Source: Kitasatospora sp. MAA19
Lineage (GTDB): Bacteria > Actinomycetota > Actinomycetes > Streptomycetales > Streptomycetaceae
Length of the DNA: 64,000 bases
Reading direction: 5' to 3'
NCBI RefSeq assembly: GCF_029894125.1
Contig: NZ_JARXYZ010000010.1
Location: forward strand, 124,001 to 188,000
The position numbers were made by a program, and so were the translations under genes. Of the stretch, positions 27,895 to 41,182 are shown piece after piece (positions within the stretch are counted from its first letter, which is position 1; every line of letters begins with the position of its first letter). Below the pieces are notes generated by a model. It did not search any database and was not told the DNA's origin. It worked only from the letters and a program-made list of their open reading frames with translations.

Positions 27895-29657
27895 GCCGAG
27901 GACTGGGACGAGGGCTGCGCCGAGGGCTGGGACGGGGGCTGCGCCGAGGGCTGGGACGGGGGCTGCGCCGGGGACTGGGATGACGGCTGAGCGGAAGCCG
28001 GCGCCCGTCGGCGCAGCCCCCGGGCGGATCGCCACCCCGCCACCGCCGCCCCCGCCGTGACCAGCAGCGCGCCAGCCGGCACCACGTCGCCGATCCGGTC
28101 GTACCAGGTCATCGTTCCGGCGTCGGTGAGCGGCAGCCGGACGGTCAGCGCGCCGGTGCCGTCGGTGCCGAGCCGGGCGAGCTCCCGGCCCTGCGCGTCG
28201 AAGGCCGCCGAGACCCCGGTCAGTGAGGCCTGCACGGCCGGCCGGCCGGTCTCGGTGGCCCGGATGGCCGCCAGTGAGACGTGCTGTTCGGGCGCCCAGG
28301 TGTGCTGGAAGGTCGAGGTCGAGGACTGGTAGACGAGCACCCGGGCGCCGTCCCGCGCGGCGGTGCGGGCCATGTCGGGGAAGGCCGACTCGAAGCAGAT
28401 CAGCGCGCCGACCGGCAGCGGCGCGCCCGCCCGGTCGACGGCCGGCAGGACGTGGAAGGCGGTGCCCGGCGCCCGGTTCTCGCCGGCCGCCCGGCTGACG
28501 CCGGCGATCCAGCCGAGCACCGGCCGCAGCGGGATGTACTCACCGAAGGGCACCAGCCGGATCTTGCGGTAGCGGTCCACCACGCCCGCCGGGGAGACCA
28601 GCACCGCGTCCTTGGAGATCCGCCCGTCCGCCTTGCGCGCGTCCTCCCCGGCGATGATCTGCGCACCGGTCGCGGCGGCGAGCGCGCGTAGCCGGTCGAG
28701 TGCGGCCGGGTCGTGGTCGAGGTCGGCGGTGCTGCTGCTCTCGCCCCAGACGACCAGGTCCACCGGCCGCCCGCCGAGTGCGGCGGTGGCCCGGGCGCTG
28801 GCCTCGAACCGGGCCTGCGGGTCCTCCACGATGCCGGGCTGGACCAGCGCGACGGTGACCGCCCCGGCCCGGGCGGGGGCCTCGCGCAGCGCGAACAGCA
28901 GCGGGCCGGCGGCCAGCACCAGGACGGTGGCCAGCGCCGCGAGGGCGCGCGGCCGCCAGTGCACGGCGGTCAGGGCGATCAGCACCCCGGTGTTGGCGGC
29001 CACGACCGCCGCGCTGACCAGCCAGATCCCGCCGGCCGAGGCCAGTGCGAGGATCGCCGGGTGCTGCCACTGGGTGGCGCCGAGCAGTGCCCACGGCCCG
29101 CCGAGCGCGGGCCAGGACCGCGCGTACTCGGTGGTCACCCAGACCGCCGGGACGACGACCAGCGCGAGCGCCGCCCCACGGGTGGTCAGCGGCGGGTGCA
29201 GCAGTCGGTGGACGGCGTAGCCGACGCCGCCCTGCAGCGCCCCGAACAGCACCGCGAGCACCGGCAGCCCCGGCCCGATGGACGGGACCAGCCAGTACAT
29301 CGCGGTCAGGATGAAGCCCGCCCCGAACCACCACCCGCGCACCGCCGCCTCCCGCCCGCCGGGCGCGCGCTGCATCAGCAGCAGTCCGGGGACGAGCGCG
29401 ACCCACGCCAGCCAGGCCTGCCCCGGCGCCGGGAAGGCGAGCACCGGTACCGCCCCGGCCGCCAGCGCGCCGAACCGCGCGCGGTAGCGGTGTGGGTGCG
29501 GCTGTGGGTGCGGATGTGGATGCGGATGGAGGTGCGGATGCCGGCCCCGACGCGAGGGCGAGGTCACCGGCGGGTGCCGGTGTGCCTGCGGGTCGGCACG
29601 GCGCTCGGGGTGCGGCGTGCGCCGGGCGGGGCTGGTGAGGGCGAGGCGGCGGGGCAT
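27870..29657 (-). CDS. lnt: Apolipoprotein N-acyltransferase
   Basis: 595 residues. Several membrane helices lie in residues 60-250, followed by a carbon-nitrogen-hydrolase domain with the Glu in VVWGESSS, the Lys in RYRKIRLVPFGEYIP and the Cys in ALICFESAF. It N-acylates the N-terminal Cys of lipoproteins at the outer face of the membrane. Two low-complexity tails are odd: a His-Pro tract (about residues 41-57) before the first helix, and a C-terminal Gln-Pro-Ser-Ala repeat (last 40 residues) from DNA repeats at 27895-27990. ATG 29657 has no good ribosome site, so the mRNA may be nearly leaderless. It follows cobN by 89 bp. Confidence 0.9.
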   Translation of the reverse strand: MPRRLALTSPARRTPHPERRADPQAHRHPPVTSPSRRGRHPHLHPHPHPHPQPHPHRYRARFGALAAGAVPVLAFPAPGQAWLAWVALVPGLLLMQRAPGGREAAVRGWWFGAGFILTAMYWLVPSIGPGLPVLAVLFGALQGGVGYAVHRLLHPPLTTRGAALALVVVPAVWVTTEYARSWPALGGPWALLGATQWQHPAILALASAGGIWLVSAAVVAANTGVLIALTAVHWRPRALAALATVLVLAAGPLLFALREAPARAGAVTVALVQPGIVEDPQARFEASARATAALGGRPVDLVVWGESSSTADLDHDPAALDRLRALAAATGAQIIAGEDARKADGRISKDAVLVSPAGVVDRYRKIRLVPFGEYIPLRPVLGWIAGVSRAAGENRAPGTAFHVLPAVDRAGAPLPVGALICFESAFPDMARTAARDGARVLVYQSSTSTFQHTWAPEQHVSLAAIRATETGRPAVQASLTGVSAAFDAQGRELARLGTDGTGALTVRLPLTDAGTMTWYDRIGDVVPAGALLVTAGAAVAGWRSARGLRRRAPASAQPSSQSPAQPPSQPSAQPPSQPSAQPSSQSSAHPSAPAK

Positions 29658-29687
29658 GCCCCGTATTGTCCGCTTGGATGGACTACG

Positions 29688-29733
29688 CCACCAGTGTTCA
29701 TGCCACCCGAACGGCGTACAGGAACACTGGTGG
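29688..29733. promoter_or_regulatory. Inverted repeat between cobN and lnt
   Basis: A perfect 12-bp inverted repeat (CCACCAGTGTTC, 22-nt loop, GAACACTGGTGG) starts 13 bp after the cobN stop and ends 30 bp before the lnt ATG. It could terminate the cobN transcript, or be an operator for lnt. No T tract follows on the minus strand. Confidence 0.6.
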
Positions 29734-29746
29734 CCACTCCCGTGAC

Positions 29747-33460
<3,714 letters not shown>

Positions 33461-33759
33461 GCGAAGGCCCTCCCGGCCTCGGAGCCGCCCCGAGCCGAAG
33501 GGCGCGCCGGCGTTGAAAGTGACGAGTGACTAGCGACTGGCGGGTGACTGGCGACTGACGAAGGAGCGGGCGCCGAGACGTCGGGGCACCGCCCGGTCGC
33601 CGGGCTGGGGCGGGGCGTCGACGGAGGGTGCGGCGTCGACGGCCGGTACGAGGACCGGGGGTACGAGGACGGCGGGTGCGAGCGCCCGGAGGCGCACGGG
33701 TGCCGGGCGCCCGTACGGGAAACGGGCGCGGGCATGCGACAGCGCAATGCTCTTCAAGC

Positions 33760-33930
33760 CTTCCTCGGGGTCCGCGCCCCGGGCCGGTGGAGGACGGCAG
33801 GAGTTCCTGGCTCCCGCGGCCGTCCGGTCTCCCGGTGAACCGCGGTCACAGTGGCGGGACCGCACCGGGCTTGCACCGGTTTCCTCCCCTGCGCCGTCGC
33901 TGGCGTGTGCACGGTCCGCGGGGACCGTCC
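33760..33930 (-). promoter_or_regulatory. Cobalamin riboswitch upstream of cobN
   Basis: The minus strand reads GGAAACCGGTGCAAGCCCGG, then GTCCCGCCACTGTGA, and ends with the B12 box GAGCCAGGAACTCCTGCC (33791-33813). These are the conserved core elements of the cobalamin aptamer in their usual order. A TACGAT -10-like hexamer (33942-33937) just upstream would start transcription at the aptamer's edge. Downstream a CGCCCGT/ACGGGCG hairpin (33728-33708) could belong to the expression platform. The leader runs another 290 bp to cobN, Pro/Ser/Arg-rich in one open frame (33747-33457) whose TGA overlaps the cobN ATG. Cobalamin is expected to lower cobN expression. Confidence 0.92.
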
Positions 33931-34053
33931 GCCAGCATCGTACGGGGTGCGGCTGACCTGGGGGAGGGTGATCCCGAGGAGGCCGCTCGGAGCGCCCGGG
34001 GTGTGAGGCAGCGGACGGAGGCAATCGATCCGATCATCTGTATGCTCGCGGCC

Positions 34054-35442
34054 ATGCCACCGACACCCGACGCCACCGCGCCGGGCGCCGCGGTGCCCGA
34101 CCGGGGGCGCGCGGACGCCTGCCCAGGGGCCCTTCGTCTACATGCGGCCGACGACGGCGCCCTGGCCCGGGTCCGCCTGCCCGGCGGCCTGCTGACGGTC
34201 CGTCAGGTACTGGCGCTGGCCGACGCCGCCGAGGCGCTCGGTGACGGCGAACTGGAGACCACCTCCCGCGGCAACGTCCAACTCCGCGGCCTGGCTTCGC
34301 ACTGCGGGGCGGAACTCGCCGAACGGCTGCGCGCCGTCGGCCTGCTGCCCTCGGACACCCACGAGCGGGTGCGCAACATCGTCGCCTCGCCGCTCGCCGG
34401 GCTCGACGCGTACGGCTTCGCCGACGTGCAGACCTGGGTGCGGGAGCTGGACGCGCGGCTGTGTGCGAGCGACTGGGCGGCCGGACTCTCCGGCAAGTTC
34501 CTGTTCGCGCTGGACGACGGGCGGGGCGATGTCGCCGCGCTCGACGCCGATGTGACATTGATCGCAGGCTCGGACGGGGCCGCGCTGCTGCGCCTCGGGC
34601 GGGCGGCCTACGGGCGCCCGGTGCCCGCGGGGCAGGTGGTGACGGCCGCACTGGACGCGGCCCGGGCCTTCCTGGACGCGCTGCGGGCGGGCGGGCGCAA
34701 GGCCTGGCACCTGCGCGAGGCGCCCGATCTGCTGCCGGCCGGTTCGGTGCCGCTGCCCGCCTTCGCCGGGGCGGCGCCCGCGGTCGGCGTGGTGACGGGC
34801 GGTGCCCGGGCGGCGGGTTTTCTGGCGGCTGGCGCCGGAGCGGACGGTTCGGCGACGGACGGTTTGGCGATGGGCGGTGCCGCGACGGACGGTTCGGCGA
34901 CGGACGGTGCCGCGACGGACGGTTCGGCGATGGGCGGTGCCACGACAGGCGGGCTCTCGGTGGGCATGCGCTTCGGCCGGGCCACCGCCGCGCAGTGGCG
35001 GGAGCTCGCAGGCGCCTGCGCCGGGGAGGTCCGGCTGACGCCCTGGCGCGGCGCGGTCCTGCCCGGGGCGCCGGCCGACCGGCTGCCCGCACTGGCGGCG
35101 GCCGGGTTCCGTACCGCGCCCGGCTCGCCCTGGGAGCGGGCCACCGCCTGCACCGGACTGCCGGGGTGCGCCAAGTCGCTGGCCGACGTCCGGTCGGACG
35201 CGGCGCGGGCGCTCGATGCGGCGGCCTCCACCGGGGGCCGGCCTGCCGTCGGCCTGCCGGTGCACTGGTCGGGGTGTGAACGACGCTGCGGTCATCCGGC
35301 CGGGCGGTGGGTGGACGTGCTCGCCGTCGGGCAGGGCTACCGGGTGACGGTGAACGGTCCGGTGGCCGCCCGGGTGGCCGTGGACGTGACGAACGAGGAG
35401 ATGGCCGAGGCGGTCGCCGAGGCCAGGAGGACCACGAAGTGA
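34054..35442 (+). CDS. cobG: Precorrin-3B synthase CobG
   Basis: 462 residues. The two ferredoxin-like halves of the nitrite/sulfite reductase fold are present. Cysteines for the 4Fe-4S/haem-type centre are in [16 protein letters not shown] (C-x5-C) and [12 protein letters not shown] (C-x3-C). The enzyme uses O2 to turn precorrin-3A into precorrin-3B. A Gly/Ala/Thr/Asp repeat (DGSATDG-type, about residues 268-306) links the halves. ATG 34054 lies 8 bp after TATGCT (34041-34046), so the mRNA may be leaderless from that -10. The stop overlaps cobH, giving a coupled cobG-cobH-cobIJ operon divergent from cobN. Confidence 0.93.
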   Translation: MPPTPDATAPGAAVPDRGRADACPGALRLHAADDGALARVRLPGGLLTVRQVLALADAAEALGDGELETTSRGNVQLRGLASHCGAELAERLRAVGLLPSDTHERVRNIVASPLAGLDAYGFADVQTWVRELDARLCASDWAAGLSGKFLFALDDGRGDVAALDADVTLIAGSDGAALLRLGRAAYGRPVPAGQVVTAALDAARAFLDALRAGGRKAWHLREAPDLLPAGSVPLPAFAGAAPAVGVVTGGARAAGFLAAGAGADGSATDGLAMGGAATDGSATDGAATDGSAMGGATTGGLSVGMRFGRATAAQWRELAGACAGEVRLTPWRGAVLPGAPADRLPALAAAGFRTAPGSPWERATACTGLPGCAKSLADVRSDAARALDAAASTGGRPAVGLPVHWSGCERRCGHPAGRWVDVLAVGQGYRVTVNGPVAARVAVDVTNEEMAEAVAEARRTTK

Positions 35443-36065
35443 TCGAGTACGAGAAGGACGGCGCGTCCATCTACCGCCAGTCCTTTGCCACCATCCGTGC
35501 GGAGGCCGATCTGGCCGCCCTCCCGGCGGACGTCTCCCAGGTCGCGGTGCGGATGATCCACGCCTGCGGGATGGTCGACCTGGTCGAGGACCTGGTGTAC
35601 TCGCCCGGCGTGGTCGCCTCCGCGCGGGCGGCGCTGCGGGCCGGGGCGCCGATCCTCTGCGACGTCAACATGGTGGCGAGCGGCGTCACCCGCAAGCGGC
35701 TGCCCGCCGACAACGAGGTCGTCTGCACCCTCACCGACCCGTCCGTGCCGGAGCTCGCCCGGAAGATGGGCAACACCCGCAGTGCCGCCGCCATGGAGCT
35801 GTGGCTGCCCCGGCTGGAGGGCGCGGTGGTGGCCGTCGGCAACGCGCCGACCTCGCTGTTCCGGCTGTTGGAGATGATCGAGGCGGGCGCGCCGCGCCCG
35901 GCCGCGGTGATCGGCGTACCGGTCGGTTTCATCGGTGCCGCGGAGTCCAAGCAGGCCCTGGCCGAGCACCCGTCCGGCCTGGAGCACCTGGTGGTGCGCG
36001 GCCGGCGCGGTGGCAGCGCGATCGCCGCTGCTGCCGTCAACGCGATTGCGAGCGAAGAAGAGTGA
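35439..36065 (+). CDS. cobH: Precorrin-8X methylmutase CobH
   Basis: 208 residues, the usual size. The catalytic His lies in [33 protein letters not shown] and [14 protein letters not shown] are family signatures. It moves the C11 methyl to C12, forming hydrogenobyrinic acid. GTG 35439 overlaps the cobG stop by four bases (GTGA) with CAGGAGG upstream, and its stop overlaps cobIJ in the same way. Confidence 0.95.
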   Translation: MIEYEKDGASIYRQSFATIRAEADLAALPADVSQVAVRMIHACGMVDLVEDLVYSPGVVASARAALRAGAPILCDVNMVASGVTRKRLPADNEVVCTLTDPSVPELARKMGNTRSAAAMELWLPRLEGAVVAVGNAPTSLFRLLEMIEAGAPRPAAVIGVPVGFIGAAESKQALAEHPSGLEHLVVRGRRGGSAIAAAAVNAIASEEE

Positions 36066-37600
36066 CGGATCTTCAAATCTCCGGTGCCGGGCGGCTCTAC
36101 GGCGTCGGGCTCGGCCCGGGGGACCCGTCGCTGGTGACCGTCCGCGCGGCCGAACTCATCGGCAAGGCCGACGTGGTGGCGTACCACAGCGCCCGGCACG
36201 GCCGGTCCATCGCGCGCTCGATCGCCGAGCGGTATCTGACGGGTGGTCAGATCGAGGAGAAGCTGGTCTACCCGATCACGGTCGAGACCACCGACCACCC
36301 GGGCGGCTACCGGGGCGCGCTGGACGACTTCTACGAGGAGGCCGCTGCCCGGCTGGCCGCCCACCTGGACGCCGGGCGCGACGTCGTGGTCCTCGCCGAG
36401 GGCGACCCGCTGTTCTACGGCTCGTACCAGCACATGCACAAGCGGCTCGCGCACCGGTACCCGACCGAGGTGGTGCCGGGCGTGACCTCCGTCAGCGCCG
36501 CGGCCGCCCGGCTCGGGCAGCCGCTGACCGAGGCCGAGGAGACGCTCACCGTCATCCCGGGCACGCTGCCCGAGGAGGAGCTGACGGCGCGGATCGCCGC
36601 CGCCGACTCCGCCGTGATCATGAAGCTGGGGCGCACCTTCCCGGTCGTCCGGCGGGCGCTGGAGCGGGCCGGGCGGCTCGACGACGCGCAGTACGTCGAG
36701 CGCGCGTTCATGGACGGGGAGCGCATCGCGCCGCTCGCGGAGGTCGAGGGCGACAGCGTCCCGTACTTCTCGGTCGCGGTGCTGCCGAGCAAGGTCGCGC
36801 CGCTGGAACCGCTGGAACCGCTGGAACCGCTGGACCGGCCGGCGGACGGCGCGGGCGCCGTGACCGTCGTCGGCACCGGGCCGGCCGGGCCGCTCTGGCT
36901 CACCCCGGAGGCGCGCGGCGCCCTGGCCGAGGCGACCGACCTGGTCGGCTACACCACCTACCTGGACCGGGTGCCCGAGCGGCCGGGGCAGCGGCGGCAC
37001 GGCTCGGACAACAAGGTGGAGTCGGAGCGCGCCGAGTACGCCCTTGAACTGGCCCGGCGCGGGCACAAGGTCGCGGTGGTGTCCTCGGGCGACCCGGGCG
37101 TCTTCGCGATGGCCACCGCCGTGCTGGAGGTCGCCTGCGAGGAGGCCTACCGGGACGTCCCGGTGCGGATCGTCCCAGGGATGACGGCGGCGCACGCGGC
37201 CGCCTCCCGGGCCGGTGCCCCGCTCGGGCACGACTACGCGGTGGTGTCGCTGTCGGACCGGCTCAAGCCCTGGGACGTGGTGGCCCGCAGGCTGCGCGCG
37301 GCGGCCGAGGCGGACCTGGTGCTCGCGCTCTACAACCCGGGTTCGAAGTCGCGCACCACGCAGGTCGCCCTCGCCCGGGACCTGCTGCTGGAGTACCGCG
37401 CGCCGCAGACGCCCGTGGTGATGGCGCGCGATGTGGGCGGGCCGACCGAACGCGTCCGGATCGTCCGGCTGGGCGAGCTGGATCCGGCGGTGGTCGACAT
37501 GCGGACGATCCTGCTGGTCGGCTCCTCGCAGACCCAGGCGGTCGAGCGGGGCGGCGGCGTGCAGGTCGTCTGGACGCCGCGGCGTTACCCGGAGGCGTGA
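36062..37600 (+). CDS. cobIJ: Fused precorrin-2 C20-methyltransferase / precorrin-3B C17-methyltransferase
   Basis: 512 residues holding two tetrapyrrole methylase domains. The CobI half (about 8-245) has [16 protein letters not shown] and [12 protein letters not shown]; the CobJ half (about 265-505) has [15 protein letters not shown] and [12 protein letters not shown]. The linker carries an [10 protein letters not shown] repeat. The fusion is known in actinobacteria. Both steps use SAM, on either side of CobG, so the operon groups consecutive reactions. GTG 36062 overlaps the cobH stop. The gene ends just before dispersed palindrome copy 3. Confidence 0.95.
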   Translation: MTDLQISGAGRLYGVGLGPGDPSLVTVRAAELIGKADVVAYHSARHGRSIARSIAERYLTGGQIEEKLVYPITVETTDHPGGYRGALDDFYEEAAARLAAHLDAGRDVVVLAEGDPLFYGSYQHMHKRLAHRYPTEVVPGVTSVSAAAARLGQPLTEAEETLTVIPGTLPEEELTARIAAADSAVIMKLGRTFPVVRRALERAGRLDDAQYVERAFMDGERIAPLAEVEGDSVPYFSVAVLPSKVAPLEPLEPLEPLDRPADGAGAVTVVGTGPAGPLWLTPEARGALAEATDLVGYTTYLDRVPERPGQRRHGSDNKVESERAEYALELARRGHKVAVVSSGDPGVFAMATAVLEVACEEAYRDVPVRIVPGMTAAHAAASRAGAPLGHDYAVVSLSDRLKPWDVVARRLRAAAEADLVLALYNPGSKSRTTQVALARDLLLEYRAPQTPVVMARDVGGPTERVRIVRLGELDPAVVDMRTILLVGSSQTQAVERGGGVQVVWTPRRYPEA

Positions 37601-37619
37601 CGGCCGACGGCTGATGGCC

Positions 37620-37688
37620 GACGGCGAACAGATGACAGCTAACAGATTTCATCATCTGTTAGCTGTCATCTGTTTTCTGTTCGCCGTC
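37620..37688. repeat. Dispersed palindrome, copy 3
   Basis: Perfect 21-bp arms (37627-37647 and 37654-37674; AACAGATGACAGCTAACAGA-type) enclose a 6-nt loop, with outer GACGGCG/CGCCGTC arms (37620-37626, 37682-37688). It lies between the convergent cobIJ and metallophosphoesterase genes, 20 bp from each stop, and may serve as a two-way terminator. Confidence 0.92.
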
Positions 37689-37706
37689 AGCCGCAGCCCG
37701 CCCCCG

Positions 37707-39446
37707 TCACCGGGTCGGCTTGGTGATCAGCAGCTCCGTGTTGTGGTCCTCACCCGCGCCCAGCAGTGCCGTCGGCCGGCCGTTCGGGTCGTTGTACGAC
37801 AGCTCGCGGTACAGCGCGGCCAGGTTGGCGTCCGAGGTGCCGGCGAAGTCCGTGTCGTACGGCGCGGAGGACTCGATCAGCGTCGTGAACAGGGAGAGCG
37901 TGCCGTCCCCGTTGTCCGCGATCTCGATGATGCGCCCGTGCTGCGGGTAGTCGATGTGCGAGGCGGTGTTGATCTCCCAGAACGCCCGCTCCGGCACCGC
38001 GTGGCCGTGCGCCGTGATCTTGTTCATGTGGGTGTGCCCATTCACCCACGCGACGACGTTCGGGTAGCGCTGGAGCAGCGCCACCAGCTCGTTGCCGTCG
38101 TGTCGCTTCTCGAAGATGTTGCGCGGGTCGGGCAGCAGGTTGCCCATCGTGGTGCTGGTGTGGTGGCTGAACAGCAGGATCACCTCGTCCGTGCTGCCGC
38201 CCGCCACCCTGCGCCCGTCGGTGTCGTACCAGTGCCCGCTGTGCGCCTTCAACTGCTGCTCCAGCCAGTGCAGTTGCGCGGTGCCCAGCGAACCGTCCGC
38301 GAACCCGGCCTGGTTGGTGGTGTCCAGGCTGATGCCGACCACCTTCTCCGAGATGCGGAAGGAGTAGTAGAGCTTGCCGCTGCCCACCATGTCCGAGGTG
38401 AAGCCGTGCCCGTACGGGCCCGCGCCGGTGTGCGCAGGGTCCAGGTGGGCCTTGGCGAACTCCTTGAGCGTGAACGGCCGTCGGCGCTCGTCCGGGGTGA
38501 TCCGGCGCACCGCATCGCCGCTCGCGAGGAGCTTGGCGAGCAGCAGCGCGGCGCCGGCCGGGTCGCGGCGCAGCGAGTCCATCAGCTGGGCCGCGTCCGC
38601 GTCGTTGCAGCCCTCCAGCTTGTACTGGCCGGTGTAGAGGTCGTTCAGCAGACCGAGGTCCGGCAGCGAACCCTCAAGGCTGTCATCGTGGTTGCCGACC
38701 GTCGTGTACCAGGGCGTGTGCAGGCCCGGCGCGTCGAACGGGCGGCCGGCGGCGCCGAGGAAGCCCGGTATCTGCGGGAAGCCCTTCGCCTTGTAGCCGT
38801 CACTGTAGGAGAGTTCGGGGTTCCAGTAGGCCGCGTTGCCCGAATTCTGCACGCCTTCGTAGCGGTTGGGGTCACCGGTGTTCTGGGCGAGCCGTCCGCC
38901 GCCCATGACGGTGAGGTACCAGTCGAGTTCGACCTGCTCGTGGTTGTCGGTGTTGTCGCCGGTGGCCATCACCATGCTGAACGGCATCCCGGTGTACGGG
39001 CCGCCGTCGAGCGAGTTGACGCGCTCGACGAGGGCCGAGACACCGCGGGCGTTCAGGGCCTCCTGCGGCCGGTACGCGCTGCCGTTGAACCGGGCCAGGT
39101 ACTCGAAGCGCACCGGGGACTCGGTGTCCACCAGGTGCAGGTCGCTGAACTGGACGAAGCTGGCCAGCCCGGTCCGGCGGTCGTCCCGCCCGGTGCCCGG
39201 CGCCGCCAGGTCGCCGCGCACCACCAGCGGCCAGCCCGGCCCCGCCGTCAGCCGCTTGTACGCGCCGGCGCCGACGGGCGTGGCCACCTGGTCGAGCGTG
39301 GTGCCGGTGACCTTGACCGCCCGCGCGGCGGTGGCCGCCAGCGCGCGCTCACGTTCCGCCGCCGAGGCGAACTGCGCGCCGCCCAGCGACAAGGCCGCCC
39401 AGGCGGCGGCCACCGACGTACCCGTCAGAAACGTACGCCGATTCAT
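37707..39446 (-). CDS. Tat-exported metallophosphoesterase (TIGR03767-like)
   Basis: 579 residues. A twin-arginine signal (MNRRTFLTGTSVAAAWAAL, then Ala-x-Ala) implies export in folded form. The five metallophosphoesterase motifs are seen: SDLH, GDNTDN, GNHDD, SHHT and NGHTHMN, which would bind two metal ions. The substrate (phosphomonoester, diester or nucleotide) is unknown. ATG 39446 lies in a divergent gap with cbiD. Its position inside the cobalamin region is not an obvious functional link. Confidence 0.88.
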   Translation of the reverse strand: MNRRTFLTGTSVAAAWAALSLGGAQFASAAERERALAATAARAVKVTGTTLDQVATPVGAGAYKRLTAGPGWPLVVRGDLAAPGTGRDDRRTGLASFVQFSDLHLVDTESPVRFEYLARFNGSAYRPQEALNARGVSALVERVNSLDGGPYTGMPFSMVMATGDNTDNHEQVELDWYLTVMGGGRLAQNTGDPNRYEGVQNSGNAAYWNPELSYSDGYKAKGFPQIPGFLGAAGRPFDAPGLHTPWYTTVGNHDDSLEGSLPDLGLLNDLYTGQYKLEGCNDADAAQLMDSLRRDPAGAALLLAKLLASGDAVRRITPDERRRPFTLKEFAKAHLDPAHTGAGPYGHGFTSDMVGSGKLYYSFRISEKVVGISLDTTNQAGFADGSLGTAQLHWLEQQLKAHSGHWYDTDGRRVAGGSTDEVILLFSHHTSTTMGNLLPDPRNIFEKRHDGNELVALLQRYPNVVAWVNGHTHMNKITAHGHAVPERAFWEINTASHIDYPQHGRIIEIADNGDGTLSLFTTLIESSAPYDTDFAGTSDANLAALYRELSYNDPNGRPTALLGAGEDHNTELLITKPTR

Positions 39447-39704
39447 CCCTGCCACAAAAACCCCCACATGCTGATGGCCCGGCCGGACAACCCGGCCACC
39501 GGACCCCGTGTCATGAACCCGCTCTCTGGCGGACCGCCAGATTACTCGCGGGTAGGCGTGGGGTGCGAGCCCGGTGCGGAGAACTCTTCGGGAACGCGGG
39601 GCGGTGGCCTCTGCACAGCTCGCGCACCGGGCCGCAGGGCCCGCTCCCACCGCCCCGGCCGGAGCCCGGCCAGGCGAATGGGGGAAAATCCGTACCGGCG
39701 GTCG
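39447..39704. promoter_or_regulatory. Structured leader upstream of cbiD, possible divergent cobalamin-riboswitch relic
   Basis: On the plus strand GGTGCGAGCCCGGTGCGG (from 39562) matches the strongly conserved aptamer segment of the cobN riboswitch (GGTGCAAGCCCGGTGCGG) at 17 of 18 positions. GGAGCCCGGCCAGGC near 39661 faintly recalls a B12 box. The conserved CCCGCnACTGT segment is missing, and an 11-bp stem (CGGGGCGGTGG 39597-39607 with CCACCGCCCCG 39647-39657) lies where it would be. It is either a degenerate or variant riboswitch, or an unrelated attenuator. Confidence 0.35.
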
Positions 39705-41057
39705 ATGCCGCAGCACCCCTACCGAGCCGGAAGCGAGACGCAGGTGGCCAAAGCGGAAGCCGGAACGGCAGCCGGAGCCGGAGTCGAAGCGGCAGCTGGA
39801 CCGGGAGCCGAGGCCGGAGGCCGGGCTGGCCAGCTCAAGAGCAGCGGCCTGCGGCACGGCTGGACGACGGGCGCCTGTGCCACCGCCGCCACCAAAGCCG
39901 CGTACACCGCGCTGCTCACCGGCGAGTTCCCGGACCCGGTGACCATCACCCTCCCCAAGGGCCAGCAACCCGCCTTCGCCCTCGCCGCCGAGCACCTGGC
40001 CGTGAACGACCTGGCCGTGAACGACCTGGCCGTGAACGACCTGGCCGTGAACGGCCCGGCCACGAGCGGCCCGGCTGCGAACGACCTGACCGCCGAAGAC
40101 CTCACCACGCGGGACCGCACCGCCGGCCCGTCCGGGCGGGCGAGCGCCATGGCCGCCGTGGTCAAGGACGCCGGCGACGACCCGGACGTCACCCACGGCG
40201 CGCTGATCCGCTCGACGGTCCGGGCTGGCGAGCCCGGCACCGGCGTGGTGTTCCGGGCCGGCCCGGGGGTGGGGACGGTCACCAAGGCGGGCCTGCCACT
40301 GCCCGTCGGCGAGCCCGCGATCAACCCGGTGCCCCGGCAGATGATCCGCGACGCCGTGGCCGAGGTGGCCGCCGCGCACGGCTGCAGCGGGGACGTGGTG
40401 GTGGAGATCTCCGTGGACCACGGCGAGGAGATCGCCCGTTCCACCTGGAACCCCCGGCTCGGCATCCTCGGCGGCCTGTCCATCCTCGGCACCACCGGCA
40501 TCGTCGTCCCCTACTCCTGCTCCGCCTGGATCGACTCCATCCGCCGCGGCGTGGACGTGGCCCGCGCGGCGGGGCGCACCCACGTGGCCGGCTGCACCGG
40601 TTCGACCTCCGAGAAGGTCGCGGTCGCCGTGCACGGGCTGCCCGAGGACGCGCTGCTGGACATGGGCGACTTCGCCGGCGCGGTCCTCAAGTACCTCAAG
40701 CGCCATCCGGTGCCCCGGCTGACCATCGCGGGCGGCTTCGCCAAGCTGTCCAAGCTCGCCGCCGGCCACCTGGACCTGCACTCGGCGCGCTCCCAGGTGG
40801 ACAAGGGGTACCTGGCCGAACTGGCGCGGCTCGGCGGGGCGGACGGGGCGTTGGCGGAGGCGGTGGCCGCGGCCAACACCGGGCTGGAGGCGGTGCAGTT
40901 GTGCCGGGCGGCCGGGGTGCCGCTGGGCGATCTGGTCGCCGCGGCGGCGCGGGCGACGGCGCTCGGCGTGCTGGTCGGATCGCCGGTGGCGGTGGACGTG
41001 ATCTGCATCGACCGCGCGGGCACCATCGTCGGCCGGGCGGAGCCGCTCGGGCCGTGA
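39705..41057 (+). CDS. cbiD: Cobalt-precorrin-5B C1-methyltransferase CbiD
   Basis: About 450 residues. LRHGWTTGACATAATKAAYTA opens the family domain; GEPAINPVPRQMI and IVPYSCSAWIDSI follow, with CTGSTSEKVA and GGFAKLSKLAAGHLDLHS later. It methylates C1 of the corrin ring. The first 45 residues are Ala/Gly/Glu-rich. A four-fold LAVND repeat (15-bp units, about 40000-40060) interrupts the N-terminal domain. ATG 39705 was chosen; ATG 39678 and GTG 39743 are alternatives, all with weak ribosome sites. It is separated from the other cob genes by the metallophosphoesterase and followed by a MurA fusion. Confidence 0.93.
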   Translation: MPQHPYRAGSETQVAKAEAGTAAGAGVEAAAGPGAEAGGRAGQLKSSGLRHGWTTGACATAATKAAYTALLTGEFPDPVTITLPKGQQPAFALAAEHLAVNDLAVNDLAVNDLAVNGPATSGPAANDLTAEDLTTRDRTAGPSGRASAMAAVVKDAGDDPDVTHGALIRSTVRAGEPGTGVVFRAGPGVGTVTKAGLPLPVGEPAINPVPRQMIRDAVAEVAAAHGCSGDVVVEISVDHGEEIARSTWNPRLGILGGLSILGTTGIVVPYSCSAWIDSIRRGVDVARAAGRTHVAGCTGSTSEKVAVAVHGLPEDALLDMGDFAGAVLKYLKRHPVPRLTIAGGFAKLSKLAAGHLDLHSARSQVDKGYLAELARLGGADGALAEAVAAANTGLEAVQLCRAAGVPLGDLVAAAARATALGVLVGSPVAVDVICIDRAGTIVGRAEPLGP

Positions 41058-41166
41058 CACTGTCACAGAATCCCGACAACATCGCCTGGTGATGTGAAGA
41101 TCTGACGTCTATACGGGGTGAGAAACGGACAAAAGGATCGTCATGCTCACCCTTGATTCTCTCGTC

Positions 41167-41182
41167 ATCTCAACCATGAGAT
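41167..41182. promoter_or_regulatory. Palindrome abutting the XRE-MurA start codon
   Basis: ATCTCAACCATGAGAT has 6-bp arms around ACCA and ends one base before the ATG at 41183. Its position suits an operator bound by the protein's own helix-turn-helix domain, or an RNA hairpin that masks the start. This is inference. Confidence 0.45.

Noticed and set aside
34034..35470. A minus-strand 478-codon frame opposite cobG
   Set aside because: Arg/Pro-rich shadow frame; the plus strand encodes CobG with its Cys motifs.
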